Below, piece after piece: positions 8,087 to 15,728 of a stretch of 41,945 bases of DNA; within the stretch, counting starts at the first letter, position 1; every line of letters starts with the position of its first letter. The notes beneath the pieces were generated by a model. That model was not told where the DNA came from. It ran no database searches and saw only the letters and a program-made list of their open reading frames with translations. The stretch comes from Pseudomonas gingeri (lineage in GTDB: Bacteria; Pseudomonadota; Gammaproteobacteria; Pseudomonadales; Pseudomonadaceae). The stretch covers positions 34,482 through 76,426 of the forward strand of contig NZ_JACAPR010000014.1 in NCBI RefSeq assembly GCF_013385635.1, in the 5' to 3' direction. Made by a program: the position numbers and the translations under genes.

Positions 8087-8336
8087 TCGAAACTCCCTTT
8101 CATGTCTGGCTCTGATAGCCCGGTGGAGCAGCTCCTGCCGCTCGGTTTTACCCTGGGTATTGAAACGTTTATTGAACCGATTTGAACACTGACCGAACGG
8201 CTAGGCGCCTGGGGAGGGGTTGCGCGGCGGCGCTTTTGACAAGGGCATGCCGTTTCGGCAATTCGGGTTTATGATGCCGGACGGCAGAATAATAGAAGTC
8301 CCCACAGGGATGACCTCGACCCTTACGGAGCGCGTG

Positions 8337-9308
8337 ATGCAGACTTTGTACCCGCAGATCAAACCCTACGCCCGGCACGATCTGGCCGTGGATGAGCCGC
8401 ATGTGCTGTATGTCGACGAAAGCGGCTCGCCCGAGGGCTTGCCGGTGGTATTCATTCACGGCGGCCCGGGTGCCGGCTGTGACGCCCAGAGTCGGCGTTA
8501 TTTCGACCCCAACCTGTACCGTATCGTCACGTTCGACCAGCGTGGTTGCGGTCGTTCGACGCCCCACGCCAGCCTGGAAAACAACACCACTTGGGACCTG
8601 GTGGCGGACCTGGAGCGGATTCGCGAGCACCTGGGGATCGACAAATGGGTGCTATTCGGCGGTTCCTGGGGCTCGACCCTGGCCCTGGCGTACGCCCAGA
8701 CCCACCCGGAGCGGGTCCATGGCCTGATCCTGCGGGGCATCTTTCTCTGCCGTCCGCAGGAAATCGAGTGGTTCTACCAGGCCGGCGCCAGTCGCCTGTT
8801 CCCGGACTACTGGCAGGATTACCTGGCACCGATCCCGCTGGACGAGCGCGGCGACCTGCTGACCGCTTTTCACAAGCGCCTGACCGGCAACGACCAGATC
8901 GCCCAGATGCATGCCGCCAAGGCCTGGTCGACCTGGGAAGGCCGTACCGCGACCCTGCGTCCCAACCCGCTGGTGGTCGATCGCTTCTCCGAGCCGCAGC
9001 GGGCCCTGTCGATAGCCCGGATCGAGTGCCATTACTTCACCAACAATGCGTTCCTGGAACCCAACCAACTGATTCGCGACATGGACAAGATCGCCCATCT
9101 GCCTGGCGTGATCGTACACGGTCGCTACGATGTGATCTGCCCGCTGGACAACGCTTGGGAGTTGCATCAGGCCTGGCCCAACAGCGAGCTGCAGGTGATC
9201 CGCGATGCCGGTCACGCCGCGTCGGAGCCGGGTATCACCGATGCGCTGGTGCGCGCGGCCAGCCAGATGGCGCGGCGCCTGCTCGATCTGCCTCCCGAAG
9301 AAGCATGA
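8337..9308 (+). CDS. pip: Proline iminopeptidase
   Basis: Cytoplasmic serine peptidase (family S33) that removes N-terminal proline from peptides. The 323-aa alpha/beta-hydrolase has the HGGPGAG oxyanion motif at 41-47, the nucleophile Ser110 in GGSWGS, Asp265 in GRYDVICP and His293 in DAGHAASE. DQRGCGRS (67-74) is also typical. The frame is open back to 8220, but the ATG at 8337 is chosen because GGAG (8327-8330) is 6 bases upstream and the N-terminus MQTLYPQIKPY is the usual one. A TATGAT at 8270-8275 could be the -10 box. The stop overlaps the start of dtd (ATGA), so the two are probably translationally coupled. Confidence 0.96.
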   Translation: MQTLYPQIKPYARHDLAVDEPHVLYVDESGSPEGLPVVFIHGGPGAGCDAQSRRYFDPNLYRIVTFDQRGCGRSTPHASLENNTTWDLVADLERIREHLGIDKWVLFGGSWGSTLALAYAQTHPERVHGLILRGIFLCRPQEIEWFYQAGASRLFPDYWQDYLAPIPLDERGDLLTAFHKRLTGNDQIAQMHAAKAWSTWEGRTATLRPNPLVVDRFSEPQRALSIARIECHYFTNNAFLEPNQLIRDMDKIAHLPGVIVHGRYDVICPLDNAWELHQAWPNSELQVIRDAGHAASEPGITDALVRAASQMARRLLDLPPEEA

Positions 9309-9742
9309 AGGGCCTGCTGCAGCGCGTCAGTGGCGCACGGGTCGAGGTCGCGGGTGAGGTGGTCGGAGCCATCGACCAGGGTTTGCTGGTGCTGCTGGCC
9401 GTCGAACCCGATGACACCCGCGCCAGTGCCGACAAACTTCTGAAGAAGCTGCTTAACTATCGGGTGTTCAGCGATCCCCAGGGCAAGATGAACCTTTCCC
9501 TGGCGGATATCGGTGGCGGGTTGCTGCTGGTCTCGCAGTTCACCCTGGCCGCCGATACCCAGAGCGGATTGCGCCCGAGCTTCTCCACGGCGGCGCCTCC
9601 GGCGACCGCCGAGGCACTTTTCGACTATGTAGTGGCACAGGCGCAACGATTGCATGGCCAAGTGGCGACGGGGCGTTTCGGGGCGGATATGAAGGTGCAT
9701 CTGGTCAATGATGGCCCGGTAACCTTCCTGTTACAGACCTGA
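9305..9742 (+). CDS. dtd: D-aminoacyl-tRNA deacylase
   Basis: Homodimeric proof-reading enzyme that hydrolyses D-amino acids (classically D-tyrosine), and glycine mischarged on tRNA-Ala, from tRNA. The product is 145 aa, the standard length. It shows the SQFTLAADTQSG.RPSF segment (about 79-96) with the SQxT motif and NDGPVTF near the C-terminus, the GP motif that forms the chirality-checking site. The ATG overlaps the pip stop by 4 bases. Open frame continues far upstream through pip in another frame, but this ATG gives the canonical N-terminus MKGLLQRVSGARVEV. Confidence 0.96.
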   Translation: MKGLLQRVSGARVEVAGEVVGAIDQGLLVLLAVEPDDTRASADKLLKKLLNYRVFSDPQGKMNLSLADIGGGLLLVSQFTLAADTQSGLRPSFSTAAPPATAEALFDYVVAQAQRLHGQVATGRFGADMKVHLVNDGPVTFLLQT

Positions 9743-9832
9743 AAGCACCAAAAACGACGTATCGGGCTGAAAACAGGGGGATTTGTCGATAAATACTTTG
9801 TTTCGCCTGATGCGTTGTAACGCGGCCTACTA

Positions 9833-9838
9833 GATAAT
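9833..9838 (+). promoter_or_regulatory. Possible -10 box for opgGH
   Basis: GATAAT preceded by A/T-rich sequence (TACTA), 175 bases before the opgG start. No convincing -35 hexamer lies 16-18 bases upstream, so the call is tentative. If real, the transcript would include the structured leader at 9891-9966. Confidence 0.3.
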
Positions 9839-9890
9839 CGCGCGCTATGGGGATCAGCGTTCGTTGGTCCATTTTGACTTAGGTAGAGAC

Positions 9891-9966
9891 TTGTCCGACG
9901 CCGTTTGGGGAATCATTTAGCCCCAGAGGAGTCGGAACAATGCTCGCCAACCTGGCATATAGATAG
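9891..9966 (+). promoter_or_regulatory. Structured leader with 8-codon mini-ORF upstream of opgG
   Basis: TTGTCCGAC (9891-9899) pairs with GTCGGAACAA (9931-9940; one bulged A), and GGGG (907-910 of this line) pairs with CCCC (921-924) inside it. AGAGGAG (9925-9931), a strong ribosome-binding site, lies inside the hairpin. It is 8 bases before an ATG (9940) that opens the mini-ORF MLANLAYR followed by TAG (9964-9966). The opgG GTG start follows 42 bases later. A translated leader peptide or a structure controlling opgG is possible; nothing shows that the peptide is made. Confidence 0.35.
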
Positions 9967-10008
9967 CTAGCCGTTGGTTTTTTGATCTGTTTTCGGCGAG
10001 GGTTGCTC

Positions 10009-11835
10009 GTGATTGTTAGTCCCTGTAATGCACCAAAATTGACTGCCAAAGGGTTACGAAAAGCACTGGTGACGGGTTCCGCACTGCTTTGCCTGCTCAG
10101 CGCCGGCCAACTCTTTGCATTCAATCTGGACGATGTGGCGGCCAAGGCGAAGACCCTGGCCGGGCAGAAATACGAAGCTCCGCGCAGCAATCTGCCGAAC
10201 GAATTTCGTGAGATGAAGTTTGCGGACTATCAGAAAATCCGCTTCCTGACCGACAAGGCCGAATGGGCCGATCAGAAGACCCCGTTCAAGCTGTCGTTCT
10301 ATCACCAGGGCATGCATTTCGACACCCCGGTGAAAATCAACGAAATCACCGCCAACGATGTCTCGGAGATCAAGTACGACCCGAGCCGTTTCGATTTCGG
10401 CGACATGAAGTTCGATCCTAAAACCACCGAGCAACTGGGTTATGCCGGTTTCCGCGTGCTTTACCCGATCAACAAGGCCGACAAGCAAGACGAAATCATG
10501 ACCATGCTCGGCGCGAGCTACTTCCGCGTCGTCGGCAAGGGCCAGGCCTATGGCCTGTCCGCCCGTGGCATGGCGATCGATACCGCGCTGCCGTCCGGTG
10601 AAGAGTTCCCGCGCTTCACCGAGTTCTGGATCCAGCAGCCCAAGCCGACCGACAAGCACCTGGTGATCTTCGCCCTGCTCGATTCGCCACGGGCCACCGG
10701 CGCCTACCGGCTGATCCTGCGTCCGGGCACCGACACCATCGTCGACGTGAAGGCGCAGATGTTCCTGCGTGACAAGGTCGGCAAGCTGGGCGTGGCCCCG
10801 CTGACCAGCATGTTCCTGTTCGGCGCCAACCAGCCGTCGAAAGTCCTCAACTACCGTCGCGAGCTGCACGATTCCAGTGGCCTGTCGATCCACGCCGGGA
10901 ACGGCGAATGGCTGTGGCGTCCGCTGAACAATCCGAAACACCTGGCGGTGAGCAACTTCTCCGTGGAGAACCCGCGTGGTTTCGGACTGCTGCAACGGGG
11001 TCGTGATTTCAGCCACTACGAAGATCTCGATGATCGCTACGACAAGCGCCCGAGTGCCTGGATCGAGCCGAAGGGCGATTGGGGCAAGGGCACCGTCGAC
11101 CTGGTAGAGATCCCGACCGCCGACGAAACCAACGACAACATCGTGGCTTTCTGGAATCCGGAAAAACTCGCCCAGCCGGGCGAAGCGATGAACTTCGCCT
11201 ACCGCATGCACTGGACCCAGGACGAAGCCGCCCTGCATTCGCCGGACAGCGCCTGGGTCAAGCAGACCCTGAAGTCCACCGGTGACGTCAAGCAATCGAA
11301 CCTGATCCGCCAGCCGGACGGCAGCGTCGCCTATCTGGTGGACTTCGAGGGGCCGTCCCTCAAGGCCTTGCCGGAAGATGCGCCGGTACGCAGCCAGGTC
11401 AGCGTCGGCGACAACGCCGAAGTGGTGGAAAACACCCTGCGCTACAACTCGGAAACCCAGGGCTGGCGCCTGACCCTGCGCCTGAAGATCAAGGATCCGG
11501 GCAAGTCCACCGAAATGCGCGCGGCGCTGGTCAAGGACATCGTCACGCCTGAGCCGGCCAAGGCCTCGTCCCAGGTCGTCAAGGCCGACAAGGTAGCGGC
11601 CAAGACCCAGGAAAAAGAAGCCAAGGCCCAGGAGAAAGAAGCCAAGGCCCAGGAGAAAGAAGCCAAGGCCCAGGAGAAAGACGCGGCCAAGGGCGCGGAT
11701 AACAAGGCCAAGGACAAGAAAGAGCATGACGCCCCGGCGCCGGCTCCCGAGGCTGCCCCTACCACCCCGGAACCGGTGAAGACTGAACAAGTCCTGACCG
11801 AGACCTGGAGCTACCAGTTGCCTGCCGATGAGTAA
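10009..11835 (+). CDS. opgG: Osmoregulated periplasmic glucan biosynthesis protein G
   Basis: Periplasmic protein needed to make or branch osmoregulated periplasmic glucans; works with OpgH encoded next. The 608-aa product begins with a Sec signal peptide (basic AKGLRKAL, hydrophobic VTGSALLCLLSAG, likely cleavage after LFA). It continues with the MdoG domain: YQKIRFLTDKAEW, FYHQGMHFDTPVKIN, ASYFRVVGKGQAYGLSARG, ENPRGFGLLQRGRDFSHYEDL, YDKRPSAWIEP. The start is the GTG at 10009 (GCGAGGG 6 bases upstream), giving the usual MIVSPCNAPK N-terminus. Compared with E. coli OpgG (about 511 aa) it carries an extra C-terminal tail of about 90 residues, rich in Lys/Glu/Ala, with four AKAQEKE-type repeats. 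Its last 8 bases overlap opgH. Confidence 0.95.
   Translation: MIVSPCNAPKLTAKGLRKALVTGSALLCLLSAGQLFAFNLDDVAAKAKTLAGQKYEAPRSNLPNEFREMKFADYQKIRFLTDKAEWADQKTPFKLSFYHQGMHFDTPVKINEITANDVSEIKYDPSRFDFGDMKFDPKTTEQLGYAGFRVLYPINKADKQDEIMTMLGASYFRVVGKGQAYGLSARGMAIDTALPSGEEFPRFTEFWIQQPKPTDKHLVIFALLDSPRATGAYRLILRPGTDTIVDVKAQMFLRDKVGKLGVAPLTSMFLFGANQPSKVLNYRRELHDSSGLSIHAGNGEWLWRPLNNPKHLAVSNFSVENPRGFGLLQRGRDFSHYEDLDDRYDKRPSAWIEPKGDWGKGTVDLVEIPTADETNDNIVAFWNPEKLAQPGEAMNFAYRMHWTQDEAALHSPDSAWVKQTLKSTGDVKQSNLIRQPDGSVAYLVDFEGPSLKALPEDAPVRSQVSVGDNAEVVENTLRYNSETQGWRLTLRLKIKDPGKSTEMRAALVKDIVTPEPAKASSQVVKADKVAAKTQEKEAKAQEKEAKAQEKEAKAQEKDAAKGADNKAKDKKEHDAPAPAPEAAPTTPEPVKTEQVLTETWSYQLPADE
11599..11682 (+). repeat. Four tandem 21-bp repeats inside opgG
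   Basis: Four contiguous copies of a 21-bp unit (11599-11619, 11620-11640, 11641-11661, 11662-11682). Copies 2 and 3 are identical; copy 1 has two changes and copy 4 one change in its last base. Each encodes Ala-Lys-(Ala/Thr)-Gln-Glu-Lys-Glu (Asp in the last), a predicted highly charged helix. Being in frame, copy-number change would alter the tail length without breaking the gene. Confidence 0.9.
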
Positions 11836-14398
11836 TTCAATCGCCCAGCCAGAGACTCTTTCCGAGTACCTGGCGCACCTGCCGCTGAGCGCCGAGCAGC
11901 GCGCCGAGCTGGCGAGCTGCGGCTCGTTCGCCGAGCTGCATGAGCGCCTCAGCGCCCATCCGTCCGTCGACTCCGCCGAGGCTGCGCAAGCCTCGGTGGG
12001 GCGTCGCCTGAGCCTCAACTCGGCCTCTGAGCTGGAGGACGCCGAGATGCTCGCGGTCGACGCCAGTGGCCGGGTCTGTCTCAAGGCCACGCCGCCGATC
12101 CGCCGGACCCGGGTCGTGCCCGAGCCCTGGCGCACCAATATCCTGGTGCGTGGCTGGCGCCGCCTGACCGGCCGCAGCAATCCGCCGGCACCCAAGGATG
12201 ACAAGCGCGACCTGCCCCATGCGCGCTGGCGCACCGTGGGTTCGATCCGCCGCTACATTCTGCTGGTGCTGATGCTGGGCCAGACCATCGTCGCCGGCTG
12301 GTATATGAAAGGCATCATGCCTTACCAGGGCTGGTCGTTCGTCGATCTCAACGAAGTGATGCGCCAACCGCTGCTGCAGACGGCCCAGCAAGTGCTGCCG
12401 TATGCCTTGCAGACGAGCATCCTGGTGCTGTTCGGGATCCTGTTCTGCTGGGTCTCGGCGGGTTTCTGGACCGCCTTGATGGGCTTCCTCGAACTCCTGA
12501 CCGGGCACGACAAGTACCGTATTTCCGGTGCCAGTGCCGGTAGCGAGCCGATTGCCAAGGATGCGCGTACCGCCATCGTCATGCCGATCTGCAACGAAGA
12601 CGTGCCGCGGGTCTTCGCCGGCCTGCGAGCGACCTTCGAGTCGGTCGCGGCCACCGGTGACCTGGATCGCTTCGACTTCTTTGTCCTCAGCGACAGCAAC
12701 GACACCGATATCTGCGTCGCCGAGCAACAGGCCTGGCTGGATGTCTGTCGCGAAGCTTCGGGTTTCGGCCGGATCTTCTACCGCCGTCGCCGTCGTCGCG
12801 TGAAGCGCAAGAGCGGCAACCTCGACGACTTCTGCCGTCGTTGGGGCGGCGACTACAAGTACATGGTGGTGCTCGACGCCGACAGCGTCATGAGCGGCGA
12901 ATGCCTGACCAGCCTGGTGCGCCTGATGGAAGCCACGCCGGACGCCGGGATCATCCAGACCGCGCCACGGGCGTCGGGCATGGACACCCTGTATGCCCGC
13001 ATGCAGCAGTTCGCGACCCGCGTCTACGGTCCGCTGTTCACTGCCGGCCTGCACTTCTGGCAGTTGGGCGAGTCCCACTACTGGGGCCACAACGCGATCA
13101 TCCGCATGAAGCCGTTCATCGAGCACTGCGCCCTGGCGCCGTTGCCCGGCAAAGGCGCGTTCGCCGGTGCGATCCTCTCCCACGACTTCGTCGAAGCCGC
13201 GCTGATGCGCCGCGCCGGCTGGGGCGTGTGGATTGCCTACGACCTGCCGGGCAGCTACGAAGAGTTGCCGCCGAACCTGCTGGACGAGCTCAAGCGCGAC
13301 CGTCGCTGGTGCCACGGCAACCTGATGAACTTCCGCCTGTTCCTGGTCAAGGGCATGCACCCGGTGCACCGCGCGGTGTTCCTCACCGGCGTGATGTCCT
13401 ACCTGTCGGCCCCGCTATGGTTCTTCTTCCTGGTGCTGTCGACGGCCCTGCTGGCGGTCAACACGCTGATGGAGCCGCAGTACTTCATGGAGCCGCGCCA
13501 GCTTTACCCGCTGTGGCCGCAATGGCATCCGGACAAGGCGGTGGCGCTGTTCTCCACCACCATCGTGCTGCTGTTCCTGCCCAAGCTGTTGAGCATCATC
13601 CTGATCTGGGCCAAGGGCGCGAAAGAGTTCGGCGGCAAGTTCAAGGTGACCCTGTCGATGCTGCTGGAGATGCTGTTCTCCATGCTGCTGGCGCCGGTGC
13701 GGATGATTTTCCACACCCGCTTCGTGCTGGCCGCGTTTCTCGGCTGGGCGGCGACCTGGAACTCACCGCAGCGTGACGACGACTCCACGCCGTGGAGCGA
13801 AGCGGTGCGCCGCCACGGTCCGCAAACCGTGCTGGGTGCGCTCTGGGCCTTGCTGGTGATCTGGCTCAACCCGAGCTTCCTCTGGTGGCTGGTGCCGATC
13901 GTCGGTTCGCTGATGCTGTCGATCCCGGTGTCGGTGATCTCCAGCCGGGTCAAGCTGGGCCTGCGTTCGAAGGACGAAAGCCTGTTCCTCATCCCCGAGG
14001 AATACAACCCGCCCCAGGCGCTGCTGGCAACGGACGAGTACACCCATGAAAACCGTTGGCACGCGCTGAACGACGGTTTTGTCCGGGCCGTGGTCGATCC
14101 GCAACAGAACGCCCTGGCGTGTGCCCTGGCCACTGCCCGCCACGGTCAGGCCGAGCCGATCGAATGGCTGCGTATCGAGCGCGTACGGCATGCGTTGAAG
14201 GTCGGTCCGGCGGCGCTGGACAACCACTCCCGCCTGCAATTGCTGAGCGATCCGGTGGCCCTGGCCCGCCTGCATGCGCAGGTCTGGAGCGAAGGCCATG
14301 CGGAGTGGCTGACGGCCTGGCGTGATTCGGTCAAGGCCGATCCCCATGCGCCGCTGCTGCCACTGCAACCGGCTGCGGTGGCTGGTCAGCCGGCCTGA
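11828..14398 (+). CDS. opgH: Glucan biosynthesis glucosyltransferase H
   Basis: Inner-membrane family-2 glucosyltransferase that polymerises beta-1,2-glucose from UDP-glucose to form the backbone of osmoregulated periplasmic glucans. The product is 856 aa, normal for OpgH. Hydrophobic segments flank the catalytic domain: about 142-160 and 195-220 before it, and several after residue 520. Catalytic motifs are VMPICNED (251-258), VLSDSNDTD (287-295), LDADS with Asp350/Asp352, and RDRRW, the Q/RxxRW-type motif, at about residue 490. The C-terminal region is hydrophilic and cytoplasmic. The ATG overlaps the end of opgG by 8 bases, showing an operon with coupled translation. A hairpin at 14407-14431 follows. 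Confidence 0.97.
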   Translation: MSNSIAQPETLSEYLAHLPLSAEQRAELASCGSFAELHERLSAHPSVDSAEAAQASVGRRLSLNSASELEDAEMLAVDASGRVCLKATPPIRRTRVVPEPWRTNILVRGWRRLTGRSNPPAPKDDKRDLPHARWRTVGSIRRYILLVLMLGQTIVAGWYMKGIMPYQGWSFVDLNEVMRQPLLQTAQQVLPYALQTSILVLFGILFCWVSAGFWTALMGFLELLTGHDKYRISGASAGSEPIAKDARTAIVMPICNEDVPRVFAGLRATFESVAATGDLDRFDFFVLSDSNDTDICVAEQQAWLDVCREASGFGRIFYRRRRRRVKRKSGNLDDFCRRWGGDYKYMVVLDADSVMSGECLTSLVRLMEATPDAGIIQTAPRASGMDTLYARMQQFATRVYGPLFTAGLHFWQLGESHYWGHNAIIRMKPFIEHCALAPLPGKGAFAGAILSHDFVEAALMRRAGWGVWIAYDLPGSYEELPPNLLDELKRDRRWCHGNLMNFRLFLVKGMHPVHRAVFLTGVMSYLSAPLWFFFLVLSTALLAVNTLMEPQYFMEPRQLYPLWPQWHPDKAVALFSTTIVLLFLPKLLSIILIWAKGAKEFGGKFKVTLSMLLEMLFSMLLAPVRMIFHTRFVLAAFLGWAATWNSPQRDDDSTPWSEAVRRHGPQTVLGALWALLVIWLNPSFLWWLVPIVGSLMLSIPVSVISSRVKLGLRSKDESLFLIPEEYNPPQALLATDEYTHENRWHALNDGFVRAVVDPQQNALACALATARHGQAEPIEWLRIERVRHALKVGPAALDNHSRLQLLSDPVALARLHAQVWSEGHAEWLTAWRDSVKADPHAPLLPLQPAAVAGQPA

Positions 14399-14406
14399 AT
14401 ACATCT

Positions 14407-14431
14407 TCCCCTGGGCCGTCGGTCCAGGGGA
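14407..14431 (+). terminator. Hairpin after opgH (weak terminator)
   Basis: TCCCCTGGGCC and GGTCCAGGGGA form an 11-bp stem (one G-T pair) with a 3-base loop, starting 9 bases after the opgH stop. The following sequence GGGTGCAGG lacks a T-run, so it may need Rho or act as an mRNA 3' stabiliser. Confidence 0.5.
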
Positions 14432-14652
14432 GGGTGCAGGCTTCATCGTTACAGTGTATTTCCCCTCCAGCACCTCCCCCGCATCTATTGTCATTTGGTA
14501 ACAAAAGACCCGTCCGACGCCGTATGGCAGCGTGATCGAGTGCGTTAGGATCGCGCCCCGAAATCGTGCCGACCAGGCTTGCCGGCGACTGTGGCTTCGC
14601 ACAGTGCGCCAGGAACTGCCGGCATCATCGGGAAATGGACCAAGGAATCTTC

Positions 14653-15453
14653 ATGACGAAAAGGTATCTGTCGATACTGTTGCTGGGCGCCGCCACGCTC
14701 TTCCACGCCTGCTGGCTCCAGGCGGGCGCCATCGACGAAGCGGTCAGGCGGGGAAGCCTCAAGGTCGGTACCAATCCGACCTATATGCCGTTTCAGATGA
14801 CTGACAAGCTGGGGCGGGTCGTGGGCTTTGAAATCGACCTGCTGCACGAGATGAGCAAGTCCCTCGGCGTGAAGCTGGAGTTGTTGCCCAGCAGTTACCC
14901 GGAACTGATCCCCAATCTGCTGGCGGGCAAGACCGACCTGGTCGCCAGCGGCATGACCCTGACCCAGGAGCGCAACCTGCGCCTGAACTTCAGCGATCCC
15001 TTTATCGTGGTCGGGCAGACACTGTTGATTCCGCTGGAACTGGCGAGCAAGGTGCAGAGTTTCGAGGATCTGAACGAACCCGGCTACCGCATCCGGGTCA
15101 AGGCCGGCACCACCGGTGAAATAGTGGCCAGGAGAATGATCGGCAAGGCCCAACTGGTCAGCTACGCCACCGAGGAGGAGGGCGTGCGGGACGTGATCGA
15201 CGGCAAGGCGGATGCCTTTATCCATGACGCGCCCTACAACCTGGTGGCGGTGAACAAGCTGGGCCAGGGCAAGCTGCTGTGCCTGGAGCAGCCCTTTACC
15301 TATGAGCCCCTGGCTTTTGGCCTGAAGAAGGGCGACCACGACAGCCTGAACTGGATCAACCATTTCCTCCACCAGATCGCCGAAGATGGCACCTATGATC
15401 GGATCCATGACAAGTGGTTCAAGGAAACCGCCTGGCTGGCCGAGATCGACTGA
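14653..15453 (+). CDS. Periplasmic amino-acid-type substrate-binding protein (SBP_bac_3)
   Basis: A 266-aa family-3 extracellular solute-binding protein, the kind that feeds polar amino acid ABC transporters. The N-terminus has a signal peptide (KR, then YLSILLLGAATLFHACW). Cleavage could be by signal peptidase I after AGA or, less likely, at Cys20 as a lipoprotein. The domain starts with LKVGTNPTYMPFQ..DKLGRVVGFEIDL and continues through DLVASGMTLTQERNLRLNFSD; the second lobe has VKAGTTGE and DAFIHDAPYN. AAGGA is 6 bases before the ATG. No permease or ATPase gene lies beside it, so it either partners with a transporter elsewhere or presents a ligand to a receptor. Substrate unknown; the PAO1 neighbourhood has a similar binding protein next to opgH as I recall. 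Confidence 0.92.
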   Translation: MTKRYLSILLLGAATLFHACWLQAGAIDEAVRRGSLKVGTNPTYMPFQMTDKLGRVVGFEIDLLHEMSKSLGVKLELLPSSYPELIPNLLAGKTDLVASGMTLTQERNLRLNFSDPFIVVGQTLLIPLELASKVQSFEDLNEPGYRIRVKAGTTGEIVARRMIGKAQLVSYATEEEGVRDVIDGKADAFIHDAPYNLVAVNKLGQGKLLCLEQPFTYEPLAFGLKKGDHDSLNWINHFLHQIAEDGTYDRIHDKWFKETAWLAEID

Positions 15454-15481
15454 AACCAGTATTGATGGTCGTTCCCACGCT

Positions 15482-15590
15482 GATCGTTCCCACGCTCCGC
15501 GTGGGAATGCTTCCTTGGACGCTCCGCGTCCGCTGTTGTGACGCAGAGCGTCACGTGCTGCATTCCCACGCTGGAGCGTGGGAACGATCA
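15482..15590. repeat. 109-bp dispersed palindromic element, copy 1
   Basis: The ends GATCGTTCCCACG and CGTGGGAACGATC are exact inverted repeats. Inside are four small hairpins: CCCACGC/GCGTGGG, GACGC/GCGTC, GACGC/GCGTC and CCCACGC/GCGTGGG. A second copy of nearly the same length lies at 31826-31933. Just outside, 15469-15480 repeats the first TCGTTCCCACGCT-like end directly. It carries no gene and is presumably moved or copied by functions elsewhere, like a MITE. Confidence 0.8.
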
Positions 15591-15613
15591 TCAATGATCG
15601 GCGCAGAGATGCT

Positions 15614-15709
15614 TCAGACCTTGAAGCGCTCCACCAGGCGCTGCAACTGACCTGATCAGGCTGTAAGGGAATTCCCTTGTGCTTGAAGGAGTTGGGAGGC
15701 CTTGGCGGC
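15614..15709 (-). pseudogene. Remnant of a chemoreceptor C-terminal tail
   Basis: Reading the minus strand from 15709 gives AAKASQLLQAQGNSLTA, a TGA stop (15656-15658), then SGQLQRLVERFKV and a second TGA (15614-15616), all in one frame. The pattern of a Gln/Leu-rich helix ending in LQ.LV.RF.V and a stop is the standard end of Pseudomonas methyl-accepting chemotaxis proteins; compare GNHLQVLVSHFRL at the end of the intact gene immediately upstream. The fragment starts about 20 bases after that gene's stop. It looks like the end of a second, lost chemoreceptor gene, perhaps left by recombination between tandem copies. The resemblance is by eye over about 30 residues. Confidence 0.5.
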
Positions 15710-15728
15710 CCCCCGGATGACGGGGCGG

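Noticed and set aside
8236..8275. TTGACA (8236) with TATGAT (8270) as the pip promoter
   Set aside because: The 28-base spacing is too long for sigma-70; TATGAT may still be a -10 box with an unrecognised -35.
8546..9742. A 398-codon frame containing dtd
   Set aside because: The first 253 codons are an off-frame reading of pip; the conserved 145-residue Dtd starts at 9305.
11599..11682. 21-bp repeats as a CRISPR-like array
   Set aside because: The units are directly adjacent without spacers and are in frame within opgG.
9893..14523. GTCCGACGCCGT occurs upstream of both opgG (9893) and the binding-protein gene (14512)
   Set aside because: Twelve-base matches are expected by chance many times in a window of this length and composition, and the flanks do not align.
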